DNA from: an uncultured Microcaldota archaeon
Lineage (GTDB): Archaea; Micrarchaeota; Micrarchaeia; CAILAH01
DNA length: 36,007 nucleotides
Direction of reading: 5' to 3'
Assembly: GCA_903832205.1 (NCBI GenBank)
Contig: CAILAH010000060.1
Coordinates: 1-36,007, forward strand
Positions 8,050 through 17,113 of the stretch are shown here, piece after piece. The number at the start of each line of letters is the position of its first letter. Position 1 is the first letter of the stretch. Under the pieces are notes generated by a model that saw only the letters and a list, made by a program, of their open reading frames with translations, was not told the DNA's origin and searched no databases. The translations under genes and the position numbers were made by a program.

Positions 8050-8133
8050 TGGAGCTCTCTTTTTTTATGTTTCGAATATCCGAAGCGAAGCTTGGGAAAG
8101 ATTTATATAACTGAAGCATCTAACTCTAACCCT

Positions 8134-9441
8134 ATGTCGGATGGTGCTGAGCATAAGCCAGCGGAGAAGAAAGTGGTTACAACCAGGCCCAGCACCGCTG
8201 AGAGGAAAATACAATTCAATAGGCAGCATGAGAAAGAGCAAAACACCTACAGGGCGCTGTCAGGGGCGTTGGACGAGCTTATTGCAGGGGGCGTTGTCGA
8301 GGAGGACAGTTTCAGCGGGACATTGCACCTGGCATTCAAAAACATCACCGGGATACAGAGGCTTAACCTCTACTGGAGCGATGCGGATTCGCACGCATTA
8401 ATGCCATACCAGTTTTACAGGCTCAATGAGAGGCTTGAGATGATCGGCAGGAATTTCAGCTTTGCATCTGCAGCAATTGGAAAGACGCTCGAGGAGCATT
8501 CTCTGGCCCACATCATGCTTTTGGAAGAGCTGACGCATTCCAACAGCCTTTTTGAAAAACTGGTTGAGGAAAAGCTTACATTGCCGCTGGGTATTTGCTG
8601 GAACAAAAAGAGACGGAGCATCCATGTGTTTGACCTTGACCCAAACAACCAATATATCCACAAGGCGAACCAGGATGAATTCATGGCGTTAAGCCATATG
8701 TTTGAAATGCCAAGCGGGATAATTGTGCCGCTATTGTATAAGAAGGGACTGCTCGGGGTGATGGAGGTGTGCGGCTCCAACCTGTATTTCGACGGTGACG
8801 AAAGGAATGCGGACAGCCTGATTAGGTACATTGTGGGAGTGGGGAGAATTCTCGCACTGCACAAGAAGATCCAGACCGACCCGCTCACAAGGCTTTTGCC
8901 AAAGGAGATGTTTGAGGATGGCCTGAGGAAAAAGGTGCAGGAGTCGCTCGAAAGCGGCAGGCCGTTGTCGCTGATTTATCTTGACGGCGATGATTTCAAG
9001 ACAATCAATGATACCTACGGCCATGCTGTGGGGGACAGGGTGCTCAGGAATATCGCAAAAAGGATTTTGGAGAGCACCCACAGCTATGACAGGGATTATA
9101 GGGTTGGCGGGGAGGAATTTGCCATACTCACTAATGTGCCCCCCCCAACTGCAATCAAGATTGCACAAAGGATTGCGGGCAATATAATGCGGCCGTTGCG
9201 CGTGGAAATGATTGGAGACATCGGCGAGACCGAATACATTGACCTGTCAAGGACCGTGAGCATTGGGATCGCGCCACTAACGGTTACCGATTTAACGGCA
9301 CACGATACCGTTGAGAAAGTTGTGATGAAAATGAAGAGGCTTGCTGATGAAGCGCTTTACAGGGCGAAGTCTGAGCCCAACAAGAATTCAGTTTATATTG
9401 CGGAACCCGTTGATGGAAAGATAGAATACAGGAAAGTTTGA
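8134..9441 (+). CDS. GAF-like + GGDEF protein (putative diguanylate cyclase)
   Basis: DPLTRLLPKEMFEDGL...PLSLIYLDGDDFKTINDTYGHAVGDRVL...YRVGGEEFAIL; start trimmed from TTG 8092 to ATG 8134, with TATA (TTTATATA) about 27 bp upstream. Confidence 0.92.
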   Translation: MSDGAEHKPAEKKVVTTRPSTAERKIQFNRQHEKEQNTYRALSGALDELIAGGVVEEDSFSGTLHLAFKNITGIQRLNLYWSDADSHALMPYQFYRLNERLEMIGRNFSFASAAIGKTLEEHSLAHIMLLEELTHSNSLFEKLVEEKLTLPLGICWNKKRRSIHVFDLDPNNQYIHKANQDEFMALSHMFEMPSGIIVPLLYKKGLLGVMEVCGSNLYFDGDERNADSLIRYIVGVGRILALHKKIQTDPLTRLLPKEMFEDGLRKKVQESLESGRPLSLIYLDGDDFKTINDTYGHAVGDRVLRNIAKRILESTHSYDRDYRVGGEEFAILTNVPPPTAIKIAQRIAGNIMRPLRVEMIGDIGETEYIDLSRTVSIGIAPLTVTDLTAHDTVEKVVMKMKRLADEALYRAKSEPNKNSVYIAEPVDGKIEYRKV

Positions 9442-9502
9442 ACTGGGTGCGGGGGAAGGTTCGGGCTAAAGTTGATTAAGCTTGTTTTTCTAATTAGGCG
9501 GT

Positions 9503-10474
9503 ATGGAATTCGGGATGCTTATTCAGGATGCAATGGAGAGGGTTAAAGGGATTGAGTACGAGACGTTTTCAACATCGCTAAAGTTGCCTGAGAGCATTGT
9601 GAAAGAGGAGGAGAGCTCGTTCAAGAGGGACGGGATCATTGGGAAGGCTGCAACGAAGACTGAGATGGGGAGGCAGATAAGAGAAGAGCTGGCGAAGAAG
9701 AGCGGGAAGGAGATGGATTTGGGCGGGGACGTCACGTTCATGTTTGATTTGGAAAAGAATTCAGTGAGTGTTGCGATTAATCCCGTGTTCCTGCTGTGCA
9801 AGTACAGGAAATTGAAGAGAGGGATTTCGCAGACAAGATGGGACAAGTACGATAATTCGGTTGAAGGGTTCATTGTGAAGGCGGCGGAAGAGCTGTATAA
9901 TTCAACGAATGCGTTTTTGCACGGTGCCGGAAGGGAGGACGTGGATGTGAGGATGCTGGGTGACGGCAGGATATGCACGGTTGAGATTGTTGAGCCGAAG
10001 AAGAGGGATGTGGATGCGAGGGAGTATGAGAAAAAGGTGAAGGAGCTTTCTGGGGGAGACGTTGAGCTTGTTGTTATTGGGCAGGTTCCGCGCGAGTATG
10101 TATGGATTGCTAAGGAGGCGCATTTTGAAAAGGAGTATGAGGCGGAAGTGGAGTTTGAGAAGGAATTGAGTGAGGAGGAACTGAAGAAAATATTGGGGAT
10201 TGGGGAGCTGTTGCAGCAGACGCCTGTGAGGGTGCAGCACAGGAGAGCCGACCTTGTAAGGAAGAGGAATGTGCTCGGGATTGAGCTGCTTGAGAAGAAC
10301 GGGAAAGGCGCAAGGTTCAGGATAAAGACGCAGGCGGGGACGTACATAAAGGAGCTCATTAATGGCGATGAGGGAAGGACAAAGCCGAGCTTTGCGGAGA
10401 TTGCGGGGTGCAAGGCAAGGTGCATCACGTTGGATGTTATAAAGGTTCACGAATACATTTCTGATTGGTGGTAA
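9503..10474 (+). CDS. pus10: tRNA pseudouridine synthase Pus10
   Basis: RVQHRRADLVRKRNVLGIELL...FRIKTQAGTYIKELINGDEGRTKPSFAEIAG is the Pus10 catalytic C-terminus. Confidence 0.93.
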   Translation: MEFGMLIQDAMERVKGIEYETFSTSLKLPESIVKEEESSFKRDGIIGKAATKTEMGRQIREELAKKSGKEMDLGGDVTFMFDLEKNSVSVAINPVFLLCKYRKLKRGISQTRWDKYDNSVEGFIVKAAEELYNSTNAFLHGAGREDVDVRMLGDGRICTVEIVEPKKRDVDAREYEKKVKELSGGDVELVVIGQVPREYVWIAKEAHFEKEYEAEVEFEKELSEEELKKILGIGELLQQTPVRVQHRRADLVRKRNVLGIELLEKNGKGARFRIKTQAGTYIKELINGDEGRTKPSFAEIAGCKARCITLDVIKVHEYISDWW

Positions 10475-10475
10475 G

Positions 10476-11264
10476 TTGATAATTTGGGGGTTTGCAATCG
10501 CACTCTTGTTCCTTGCAGTTGCGTCGTATTATGACATATTCAACAAGAGGACGATACCAGATTTGCTTTCATACGTTTTTGTGGTTGTTGCGGTTGCGTT
10601 TAGCTTACTGACTGAAGGATTTGTGCTGATAAAGATTGGCGCGGCAATAGGGATTTTTGCCCTGGGATATCTGGTTTACAGGATTGGCTACATTGGGGGG
10701 GCGGACGTGTTCTTCCTTAGCGGCCTGATGCTGCTGCTTCCGCTCACTGCAATTGCGGGCGTTGGCGCGGCCACACCGGTGATTGTTAACGTGCTCCTGA
10801 TTTCAACGATAGTGATGGCTATTTATCTTGAGTATAATTTCTTTGCCAGGAAAAATGAGTTCAAGCCGAGGATGCAGGAGATTGCCACTGCGGCGATTTG
10901 GGTTGTGGGATATGGGGCGGTTGCCTACATGCTGTTCACGCTTGGACTGACGGCGTTTGCGGTTCTTGCGTTCCTTGTGGGGATTGTTTCCTCTGTGTTT
11001 GCTTTGATAAAGAGGGAGCTGGCTAGGAGCCTCATTACCATGGTTACGCCAAAAGAGATTATTGAAGAGGACATACTTGCGATTGAGGAGATGGACCCAA
11101 AGCTGGTGGAGAAATTGGGATTGGAGAGGCTGCTTACCAAGGCGCAGATTGGGAAGATAATACATGCCAAATTGAAAGAGGTCCCTGTTTACGGAAAACT
11201 CCCGCCATATATGCCGTTCCTGCTTATTGGTGTTTTGGCTGCAGCGGTTCTTGCGCTGCTTTAG
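10476..11264 (+). CDS. Type IV prepilin/preflagellin peptidase (A24 family)
   Basis: ASYYDIFNKRTIPDLLSY and IGGADVFFLSGLMLLLP, the two catalytic Asp motifs; polytopic; TTG start. Confidence 0.9.
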   Translation: MIIWGFAIALLFLAVASYYDIFNKRTIPDLLSYVFVVVAVAFSLLTEGFVLIKIGAAIGIFALGYLVYRIGYIGGADVFFLSGLMLLLPLTAIAGVGAATPVIVNVLLISTIVMAIYLEYNFFARKNEFKPRMQEIATAAIWVVGYGAVAYMLFTLGLTAFAVLAFLVGIVSSVFALIKRELARSLITMVTPKEIIEEDILAIEEMDPKLVEKLGLERLLTKAQIGKIIHAKLKEVPVYGKLPPYMPFLLIGVLAAAVLALL

Positions 11265-11289
11265 TGCGTGTTTTTAGGCGTGATTGGTA

Positions 11290-12027
11290 ATGGAAAAATT
11301 CATTTTTGAAAACCAATTGGAAGAGGGGCTTATTCTATCAAGGCCCAATAGGTTCATCATGTTTGTGAAACTGGGGAACAGGACTGTGAAATGCCACTGC
11401 CCCGCCACGGGCAGGATTGGCGACATTGTGTTCAAGGATGTGCCGTGCCTTGTTTCAAGAAGCAATAATCCTGAGAGGAAGACGGGATTTACGGTTGAGG
11501 CAATCTCGCTTGAGGAGATTCAAAAGAAGAACAAGAAATGGATTGGGATAAACCAGACAAGGGCAAATGATTATGTGGATTTTTTCTTCAGGCAGGGAGG
11601 AATGCCGAAGATAGTGGGCGGGGGAAAAATAGAGAGGGAAGTGCGGCTGGGGAAGAGCAGGATTGATTTTCATTCGGGGAAGACGTATGTTGAGGTGAAG
11701 ATGCCGCTCATAACCATGCCTATGAAGAAAGGTGAATTGAGAGAGAGGCAGGTGAGGAAGTTCACCTCGTTTGATAGATTAATCAGGCATTTCGGCGATT
11801 TGGCGAAGAGCATGCATAAGGGGTCGAGGGCAGTTTTGCTGATGTGCTACATGTATGATGCGGAGCCGTTCAGCCCGCCAAAGCCCGATAAGAGCAGCAG
11901 GAAAATACAGGACGCGGCGAGAAGGGCGTCTGCAAAAGGCGTTGAGAACTGGCAGGTCAATCTGGAGATTGATAAGAAGGGCGTGACGCTCAAGAGATAC
12001 TTCAGGCTGAAGATGTTTGGAAAATAA
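11290..12027 (+). CDS. sfsA: SfsA family protein
   Basis: EGLILSRPNRFIMFVKLGNRTVKCHCPATGRIGDI...SRIDFHSGKTYVEVKMPLI. Confidence 0.92.
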   Translation: MEKFIFENQLEEGLILSRPNRFIMFVKLGNRTVKCHCPATGRIGDIVFKDVPCLVSRSNNPERKTGFTVEAISLEEIQKKNKKWIGINQTRANDYVDFFFRQGGMPKIVGGGKIEREVRLGKSRIDFHSGKTYVEVKMPLITMPMKKGELRERQVRKFTSFDRLIRHFGDLAKSMHKGSRAVLLMCYMYDAEPFSPPKPDKSSRKIQDAARRASAKGVENWQVNLEIDKKGVTLKRYFRLKMFGK

Positions 12028-12030
12028 AAG

Positions 12031-13641
12031 TTAGGGTTGGCCGGTAAGCCGGCTTGCAACGAGTTTTTTGTCAAGCGCCAAAATGAATGAGAACAGCTTC
12101 GGGCCGCGGGACCTTCCGAGAAGGAGCGAGTAGGCGGAGCTGAAAAAGTCCGCAATGGGCACCTCATGTTCGGTGCAGAGCTGCTTTGCGCGCGCCGAAA
12201 GCAATTCCTCGGTTGCCTCGGGCATTTGGTACATCTCAATGAATTCCTTTAATACGCGCTTCTGGTTGTCCGGAAGCAGTATGAAGCGGGTTATTGACTC
12301 GTCCGCGGAGAGAATTGTGTATTTTGATTCGGGCGGTGCATAGAGGCTCACCCAGTTGCGCGCCAGGCCTATTCTCCTGCGCGCGCTCTCAACGTCCTTT
12401 TCAGAAGCGCCGTTGAGATGGCCGAGCGATTTCAATTTGGAGAGTGCCTGCTCGTCATCCATCAATTGGGCGAGCTCTGATGTAAAGCTGTAGGGCACGC
12501 GCACCGGCGCCTTGTCAGGGATTTTTGGCATTGCGAGCTCGTACATCCTCTTTGAGTTCTCCTCCCTGTTCTCGCTGCGCGACTCGGCTTTGCCGAAATA
12601 GACGCGCTCGGTCTCGTCGAATTCATCAATCAGCTGGGATATCTTTGAGAGTTCCAAGTCGCGCTGCTTCTCTGGCCTGCGGGTGTAGAACATGGCGAAC
12701 ACTTCGGGCTCCATGATCTTCAGCATATCCTGCACAATGTAGACGTTGCCTTTGCTGGCGCTCATCTTCTCGCCGTTCACAAGGAAGAATTCGTAGACGA
12801 ACGGGATGGGCGGCTCGCGGTTGAAGACCTTGGGTATTATCTCCAGGACGCTCTTCCAGCTGCCCTCAAAGTGGTCTTTTCCAAAAGGCTCGAACGTTGT
12901 GTTAAAGATGCACATCAGCGCGGGCCACTCGAACCTCCACTGGAGCTTGCCCTCACTCCAGGGGACTTCCCCTTCGAAGCCGCAGCCTTCGCTTTTCTTT
13001 TTCTTTATCGACTTGCCCTCGCACACGCAGTGCACGGTCTTCTTCTCAAGATTGAATGAGTCAATATTTGCGAGCCTGCCGCACTGCGGGCAGATTGCAT
13101 CGAACGGGATGTAGTCCGCGCCTTTTGTGGACTGGAATTTGGAGATGAGTTCTCCCGCTATTTCTCTTTTCTCAAAAACTTGCTTGATGTAGGGCTCGAA
13201 CTTGCCCTCCTTGTAGAGCGCGTCAACGGAATAGAGCGTCGGGTTGATGTCGATGGCTCGGAGGCCCTGCATCCACACCTCTGTGAAATGCTCGCTCCAG
13301 GAGCCGCAGCAGCCGAACGGGTCGGGGACCCTGCAGAGCGGCATGCCCAAATGCTTTTGGATTTCCGGGTATTCAGAGGTGCTGTGCCATTTGCCTGAGA
13401 GGTCCGCAATGCGTGAGGGAACATCCTTTAGCGGGTCACGGTCATCGGTGGTGTGCACGAATTCGCACTCCACACCTTTTTCGCGAACTGCTTTTACGGG
13501 AAACCACGCACGAAGGACATCATTGAGGTTGCCGATGTGCTTGCCTCCGCTGGGCGTCTGCTGGCACTTGACGTTCGGCGTCCTGCCCTCCTTTTTCGAG
13601 CGCTCAATAATCTGCTCTGCTAGATGGTCTGCCCAGTGCAT
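12031..13641 (-). CDS. lysS: Lysyl-tRNA synthetase, class I
   Basis: HWADHLAEQII, TPSGGKHIGNLNDVLRAW (HIGH-type), GEKMSASKGN (KMSKS-type). Confidence 0.96.
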   Translation of the reverse strand: MHWADHLAEQIIERSKKEGRTPNVKCQQTPSGGKHIGNLNDVLRAWFPVKAVREKGVECEFVHTTDDRDPLKDVPSRIADLSGKWHSTSEYPEIQKHLGMPLCRVPDPFGCCGSWSEHFTEVWMQGLRAIDINPTLYSVDALYKEGKFEPYIKQVFEKREIAGELISKFQSTKGADYIPFDAICPQCGRLANIDSFNLEKKTVHCVCEGKSIKKKKSEGCGFEGEVPWSEGKLQWRFEWPALMCIFNTTFEPFGKDHFEGSWKSVLEIIPKVFNREPPIPFVYEFFLVNGEKMSASKGNVYIVQDMLKIMEPEVFAMFYTRRPEKQRDLELSKISQLIDEFDETERVYFGKAESRSENREENSKRMYELAMPKIPDKAPVRVPYSFTSELAQLMDDEQALSKLKSLGHLNGASEKDVESARRRIGLARNWVSLYAPPESKYTILSADESITRFILLPDNQKRVLKEFIEMYQMPEATEELLSARAKQLCTEHEVPIADFFSSAYSLLLGRSRGPKLFSFILALDKKLVASRLTGQP

Positions 13642-13674
13642 TGTAATCCCTTTTTCTATTTAGAAGGGTGAGAT

Positions 13675-14481
13675 TTATTTATGTGTCATATAGGTGCCGT
13701 CCCAGCCGTTGCGGTAGAAACGCCTAAGCATTGCCAGCGAACCGTTCTCGAATTCTGGATTTATCTCCCTGCCGATGCTTTCGTAATAAGGACGCATGGC
13801 ATCAAACAGGTGCATTTGGTATTGCATTATGTGTCTGAAGCCCTGGCGCAGCCAGAAGGGGACGGGGGAGCTGTAGAGATGCGCGGAGTGGCCGAGGGAG
13901 TCGATGTCCCCGTTGTTCCTGCCGGAGAGGTACCAGGTGCTTAAAACCTGTGGGAGATTATTGCTAAAGCCGTTCGCTATGCTGTTGTAGAGCTGGCCGC
14001 CTATGCATCCCCTGTGCGAAGGGTGCACAATTATTGAGGAGACGTAATTGACGCCCCGCTGCTCGCCAGCCATGATGTAACCCACCAGCGCATCGCCGCG
14101 GAATGCAAATGCGTTGGTGCGGAACACGCTGAAGTCGCGGAACAGCTCAATGCGGCCATCTAGAGTGCGCATCGAATCACTGGTTAGGCCGTCGAAAAAT
14201 GCCAGGTCGGGATGGAAGAAGCTCTCTAAATAGAGAAGCATCCTGCGATTCTTCGGGTTTGCCAAATCAATCTCCCTTGTGAGCGTGAGGCGCTCGCGGC
14301 GCACGCTTGCATAATATGCATCAAGCTCGCCAAGCGCAGGCTCGTCAAGCAGGCAATCGAACTGGGTCATGAGCTTGAGCTGCGGCCTTCCGCTCCTTGT
14401 GGAGAATGCGCGGCTCTGTACGCCGCCGGATGCCTGCCTCTGCGGCACGCTTCGGAGTGCCTCGGCTTGATTTATGCTCAT
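13675..14481 (-). CDS. GNAT-like N-acetyltransferase
   Basis: VSSIIVHPSHRGCIGGQLYNSI matches GNAT motif A; start trimmed to ATG 14481 (MSINQAEAL) with TATA about 25 bp upstream. Confidence 0.7.
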   Translation of the reverse strand: MSINQAEALRSVPQRQASGGVQSRAFSTRSGRPQLKLMTQFDCLLDEPALGELDAYYASVRRERLTLTREIDLANPKNRRMLLYLESFFHPDLAFFDGLTSDSMRTLDGRIELFRDFSVFRTNAFAFRGDALVGYIMAGEQRGVNYVSSIIVHPSHRGCIGGQLYNSIANGFSNNLPQVLSTWYLSGRNNGDIDSLGHSAHLYSSPVPFWLRQGFRHIMQYQMHLFDAMRPYYESIGREINPEFENGSLAMLRRFYRNGWDGTYMTHK

Positions 14482-14516
14482 ACGGTCTATTGGGATGGAC
14501 GTTATATTTAGAACAT

Positions 14517-14531
14517 TTGTCAGAATTACAA
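14517..14531. promoter_or_regulatory. Operator copy 1, TTGT-N7-ACAA
   Basis: TTGTCAGAATTACAA. Confidence 0.55.
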
Positions 14532-14546
14532 CACTAAAAGCACAGA

Positions 14547-14561
14547 TTGTTGATTTTACAA
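14547..14561. promoter_or_regulatory. Operator copy 2, TTGT-N7-ACAA
   Basis: TTGTTGATTTTACAA, 30 bp from copy 1, directly before ATTTATATAAAT (14563-14574). Confidence 0.55.
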
Positions 14562-14596
14562 CATTTATATAAATAATATAACATAATTGGGATTGT

Positions 14597-15238
14597 ATGC
14601 CCTTATCCGTGAATGCAGCGGTGGCCCTCGTCATCGAGCGCGACCCGTTCATAGCAACGGCACTCGAGAGGGGAATAGTGAGCTACACGAAGCTGGCGAG
14701 GGCGTTAAACAACGAAGTGGAGACCCTGTGCGGCAGGGGCGTCAGCACTGCGGCCATAGTGATGGCGCTGATGCGGCACGGCGGAAAGAAAGTGGAGAAG
14801 AAGAAGCATGGAGCGCGGATAAGGGCAAGACACATAACAACCAGGACCGGGCTCGCCATGGTGAGCGTTGAGCGTAGGGAAATCGAGCATGTCCACTCCC
14901 TCTACGGGAAGTTCAACATGGCGGCCGGCGATTTTTTACAGGTCTCAATGGGGAATACCGAGATAAGCGTGATATACAATAGGGAGAAGGAGAACCTGGT
15001 TGCAAAAACCCTCACGAAAATTTTGCACAGGGAGACCAATCTTTCACTCTTGTCCATCGGGTTCCCCGATGAGTACCTGGAGACGCCGGGAGCGATAGAG
15101 TACATGATACGGCCGATTGCGCTAGCGAACGTGAACATTATTGAGATGGTCTCCACCTATAGAGAGCTCAATATTTTCTTCAGGGATAAGGAGTTGCTAA
15201 AGGCCTATGCGACATTGAGGTCGTGGCTGAATGCATAG
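14597..15238 (+). CDS. Putative HTH-ACT regulatory protein
   Basis: N-terminal helical HTH-like region (SYTKLARALNNEVETLCGRGVSTAAIVMALMRHG), C-terminal ACT-like tandem (AIEYMIRPIALANVNIIEMVSTYRELNIFFRDKELLKAYATL). Confidence 0.7.
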   Translation: MPLSVNAAVALVIERDPFIATALERGIVSYTKLARALNNEVETLCGRGVSTAAIVMALMRHGGKKVEKKKHGARIRARHITTRTGLAMVSVERREIEHVHSLYGKFNMAAGDFLQVSMGNTEISVIYNREKENLVAKTLTKILHRETNLSLLSIGFPDEYLETPGAIEYMIRPIALANVNIIEMVSTYRELNIFFRDKELLKAYATLRSWLNA

Positions 15239-15308
15239 GAAAAAACAAAAAGAGCAGATGACTGCAGTGCCGCCATCATGCCTGGTTTTGTGGCTGTCCT
15301 TACACTGG

Positions 15309-15995
15309 CTAGAATTGGGGCTGCCTTGCGCCGTATAATTGGTAGTAGTCCTTTACCTTTCTCCTGATATCATCGGGCGGCCTCTTCTTTGCAAAGACGA
15401 GCGGAAGCAGCTCGGTTGCATGGCTCATTGCGAAATGCTTGATATTCATTGTGGAGAGTTCCTCGGCGATTGTCTTGCCGTCGTTCCTGCGCTCGTCACG
15501 GTCTGTGAGCGTGAGCGTTGCGATGACATTTATCTCGGCTGCACGGAGCACCTTTACGAATTCTAGGAGCATCCTGCCGGTTGCTGTTGCGTCCTCAATC
15601 ACCACGGTCTCATCCTTGGGGACACCAACGAAGTACCTGTCCCTCACGCTGCCGTGCTCCTTTGGAATGCTTCGACCCAGGGGAAGGGAGTATATGTTGG
15701 GGCCGTAGGTAGTCTGATGATAGGCCCACTTGAACTGGGCGATTATCCCTATCTTGGTTGCGCCTTCAGGCACGCCTATGAACGTGCGGATAGCGCCAAT
15801 GCTGCCCATCCTCTCCTTGGCAAAGAAGTATGTGAAATCCGCAATCTTGTTCATGAAGAAAACGTCGTTGGTCAGCGGGCGCCAGTTCACGTAGAACGGC
15901 GAGCCCCTATCTGCCATTGGCTCGCAGAAATTTATGACATCATTCTCAATTATCATGTCATTGAAACTGTTCTTGTCGAACATAACTCCCAACAC
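15309..15995 (-). CDS. Phosphoribosyltransferase, orotate PRTase-like
   Basis: VVIEDATATGRMLLEFVKVLRAAEINVIATLTLTDRDE is a PRPP-binding-loop type motif. Confidence 0.75.
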   Translation of the reverse strand: MLGVMFDKNSFNDMIIENDVINFCEPMADRGSPFYVNWRPLTNDVFFMNKIADFTYFFAKERMGSIGAIRTFIGVPEGATKIGIIAQFKWAYHQTTYGPNIYSLPLGRSIPKEHGSVRDRYFVGVPKDETVVIEDATATGRMLLEFVKVLRAAEINVIATLTLTDRDERRNDGKTIAEELSTMNIKHFAMSHATELLPLVFAKKRPPDDIRRKVKDYYQLYGARQPQF

Positions 15996-16065
15996 CCCGA
16001 AGTATACAAATCAGGGTGAATGAATTTATACCTATTGCCGGGAGGGATAGTGCTTAAAAAAATGA

Positions 16066-17109
16066 CTAGTACCTTGCGATTGCCAGGTAGGAGTTGGTGA
16101 ACCAGCCGCCGAAAGGCGTCCTGGTGAGGCTGAATGCGAACGCGTCGCTGAATATCTGCGGGAAGTTGAGCACGCCGTCCTGCACCAGGTGCATGGTGTT
16201 GAACCCGAGCCTTGAGCGGTTGACTTTCATCTCGTAGTTCCTGAGCCCGTCCTTGAGCGACATCTTTCCCTTTGAGATGTCCTGTATTGTCTCCGCGCAC
16301 ATTCTTGAGAATGTTATGGTGGGCCTGATGCCTTCTGCTGAGAGCGGGAGCACCTGCCTTGCGGAGTCGCCCACAAGGAATATGTTGTTGTCAATGGGCC
16401 TTGACATCCCCGTGCAGGGGACGACGCCGCTCATCAGCCCTTCAGTCGTGTATTTCACCTTCACGTGGTCAAGGAACATGTTGAATGCCTTCTTCAGCGA
16501 GGCATTGAAGCAGTAGCCGCCTATGCCGACGTGCGCGAGGCCGCCGCCCACCGGAAATATCCAGCCGTAACCAGGGATGCGGCTCCTGTCAAAGAAGAAG
16601 TTGAGGCGCTTCAGGTATTTCTCGTCAACGGGCGCGGTAATCTCAATCCCCGAAAAGAGCTTTTGGAATTTCGCAGGGTCTTTTGAGAGCGCCTTTCTCC
16701 AGCCCGTGCAGTCTACAATAAAATCGCCTTCGATGACGCCGTTTGCCGTGAGAACCGTGTTGCCGGCCGTGCCGAGCACTTCCGTTTTCATGAACTCCGC
16801 GCCGGAATTCTTGAACATTGTTGTGCAGAATTTCTTATAATCGACAACGCAGTAGTCGTGGGGCATCTTGAGGATGCCGTTCACGCGCGGGGTCTCAATG
16901 TAAAAATGGTCGACGCTGTCGAGAATTGATTTCGGAGCAAGTTTTTCAGCAAGAGGCATGGGCATGCCGCAGGTTGACGCGCGGTTGTCGCCTATCTCCT
17001 TCTTGTCTACCATGAGGACCTTGAATCCGGATTCCTTCAAGTGGTAGGCGACCCCGAGCCCCGCAAAGCTTGCACCAGCGATAATAACGTCTGCACGCAT
17101 AGGAATCAT
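16066..17109 (-). CDS. Geranylgeranyl reductase family FAD-dependent oxidoreductase
   Basis: ADVIIAGASFAGLGVAYHLKESGFKVLMVDKKEIG (Rossmann), GWIFPVGGGLAHVGIGG, FLVGDSARQVLPLSAEGIRPTI. Confidence 0.9.
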   Translation of the reverse strand: MIPMRADVIIAGASFAGLGVAYHLKESGFKVLMVDKKEIGDNRASTCGMPMPLAEKLAPKSILDSVDHFYIETPRVNGILKMPHDYCVVDYKKFCTTMFKNSGAEFMKTEVLGTAGNTVLTANGVIEGDFIVDCTGWRKALSKDPAKFQKLFSGIEITAPVDEKYLKRLNFFFDRSRIPGYGWIFPVGGGLAHVGIGGYCFNASLKKAFNMFLDHVKVKYTTEGLMSGVVPCTGMSRPIDNNIFLVGDSARQVLPLSAEGIRPTITFSRMCAETIQDISKGKMSLKDGLRNYEMKVNRSRLGFNTMHLVQDGVLNFPQIFSDAFAFSLTRTPFGGWFTNSYLAIARY

Positions 17110-17113
17110 TCTC

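Noticed and set aside
9523-10428. 301-aa minus-strand ORF
   Set aside because: Antisense to pus10; Ser/Phe/Pro-rich composition is the reverse of Lys/Glu-rich codons.
10695-10701. G7 run in the prepilin peptidase gene as a slippage site
   Set aside because: It encodes the conserved catalytic GGAD motif, so codon constraint explains it; mentioned only as context under the C8 finding.
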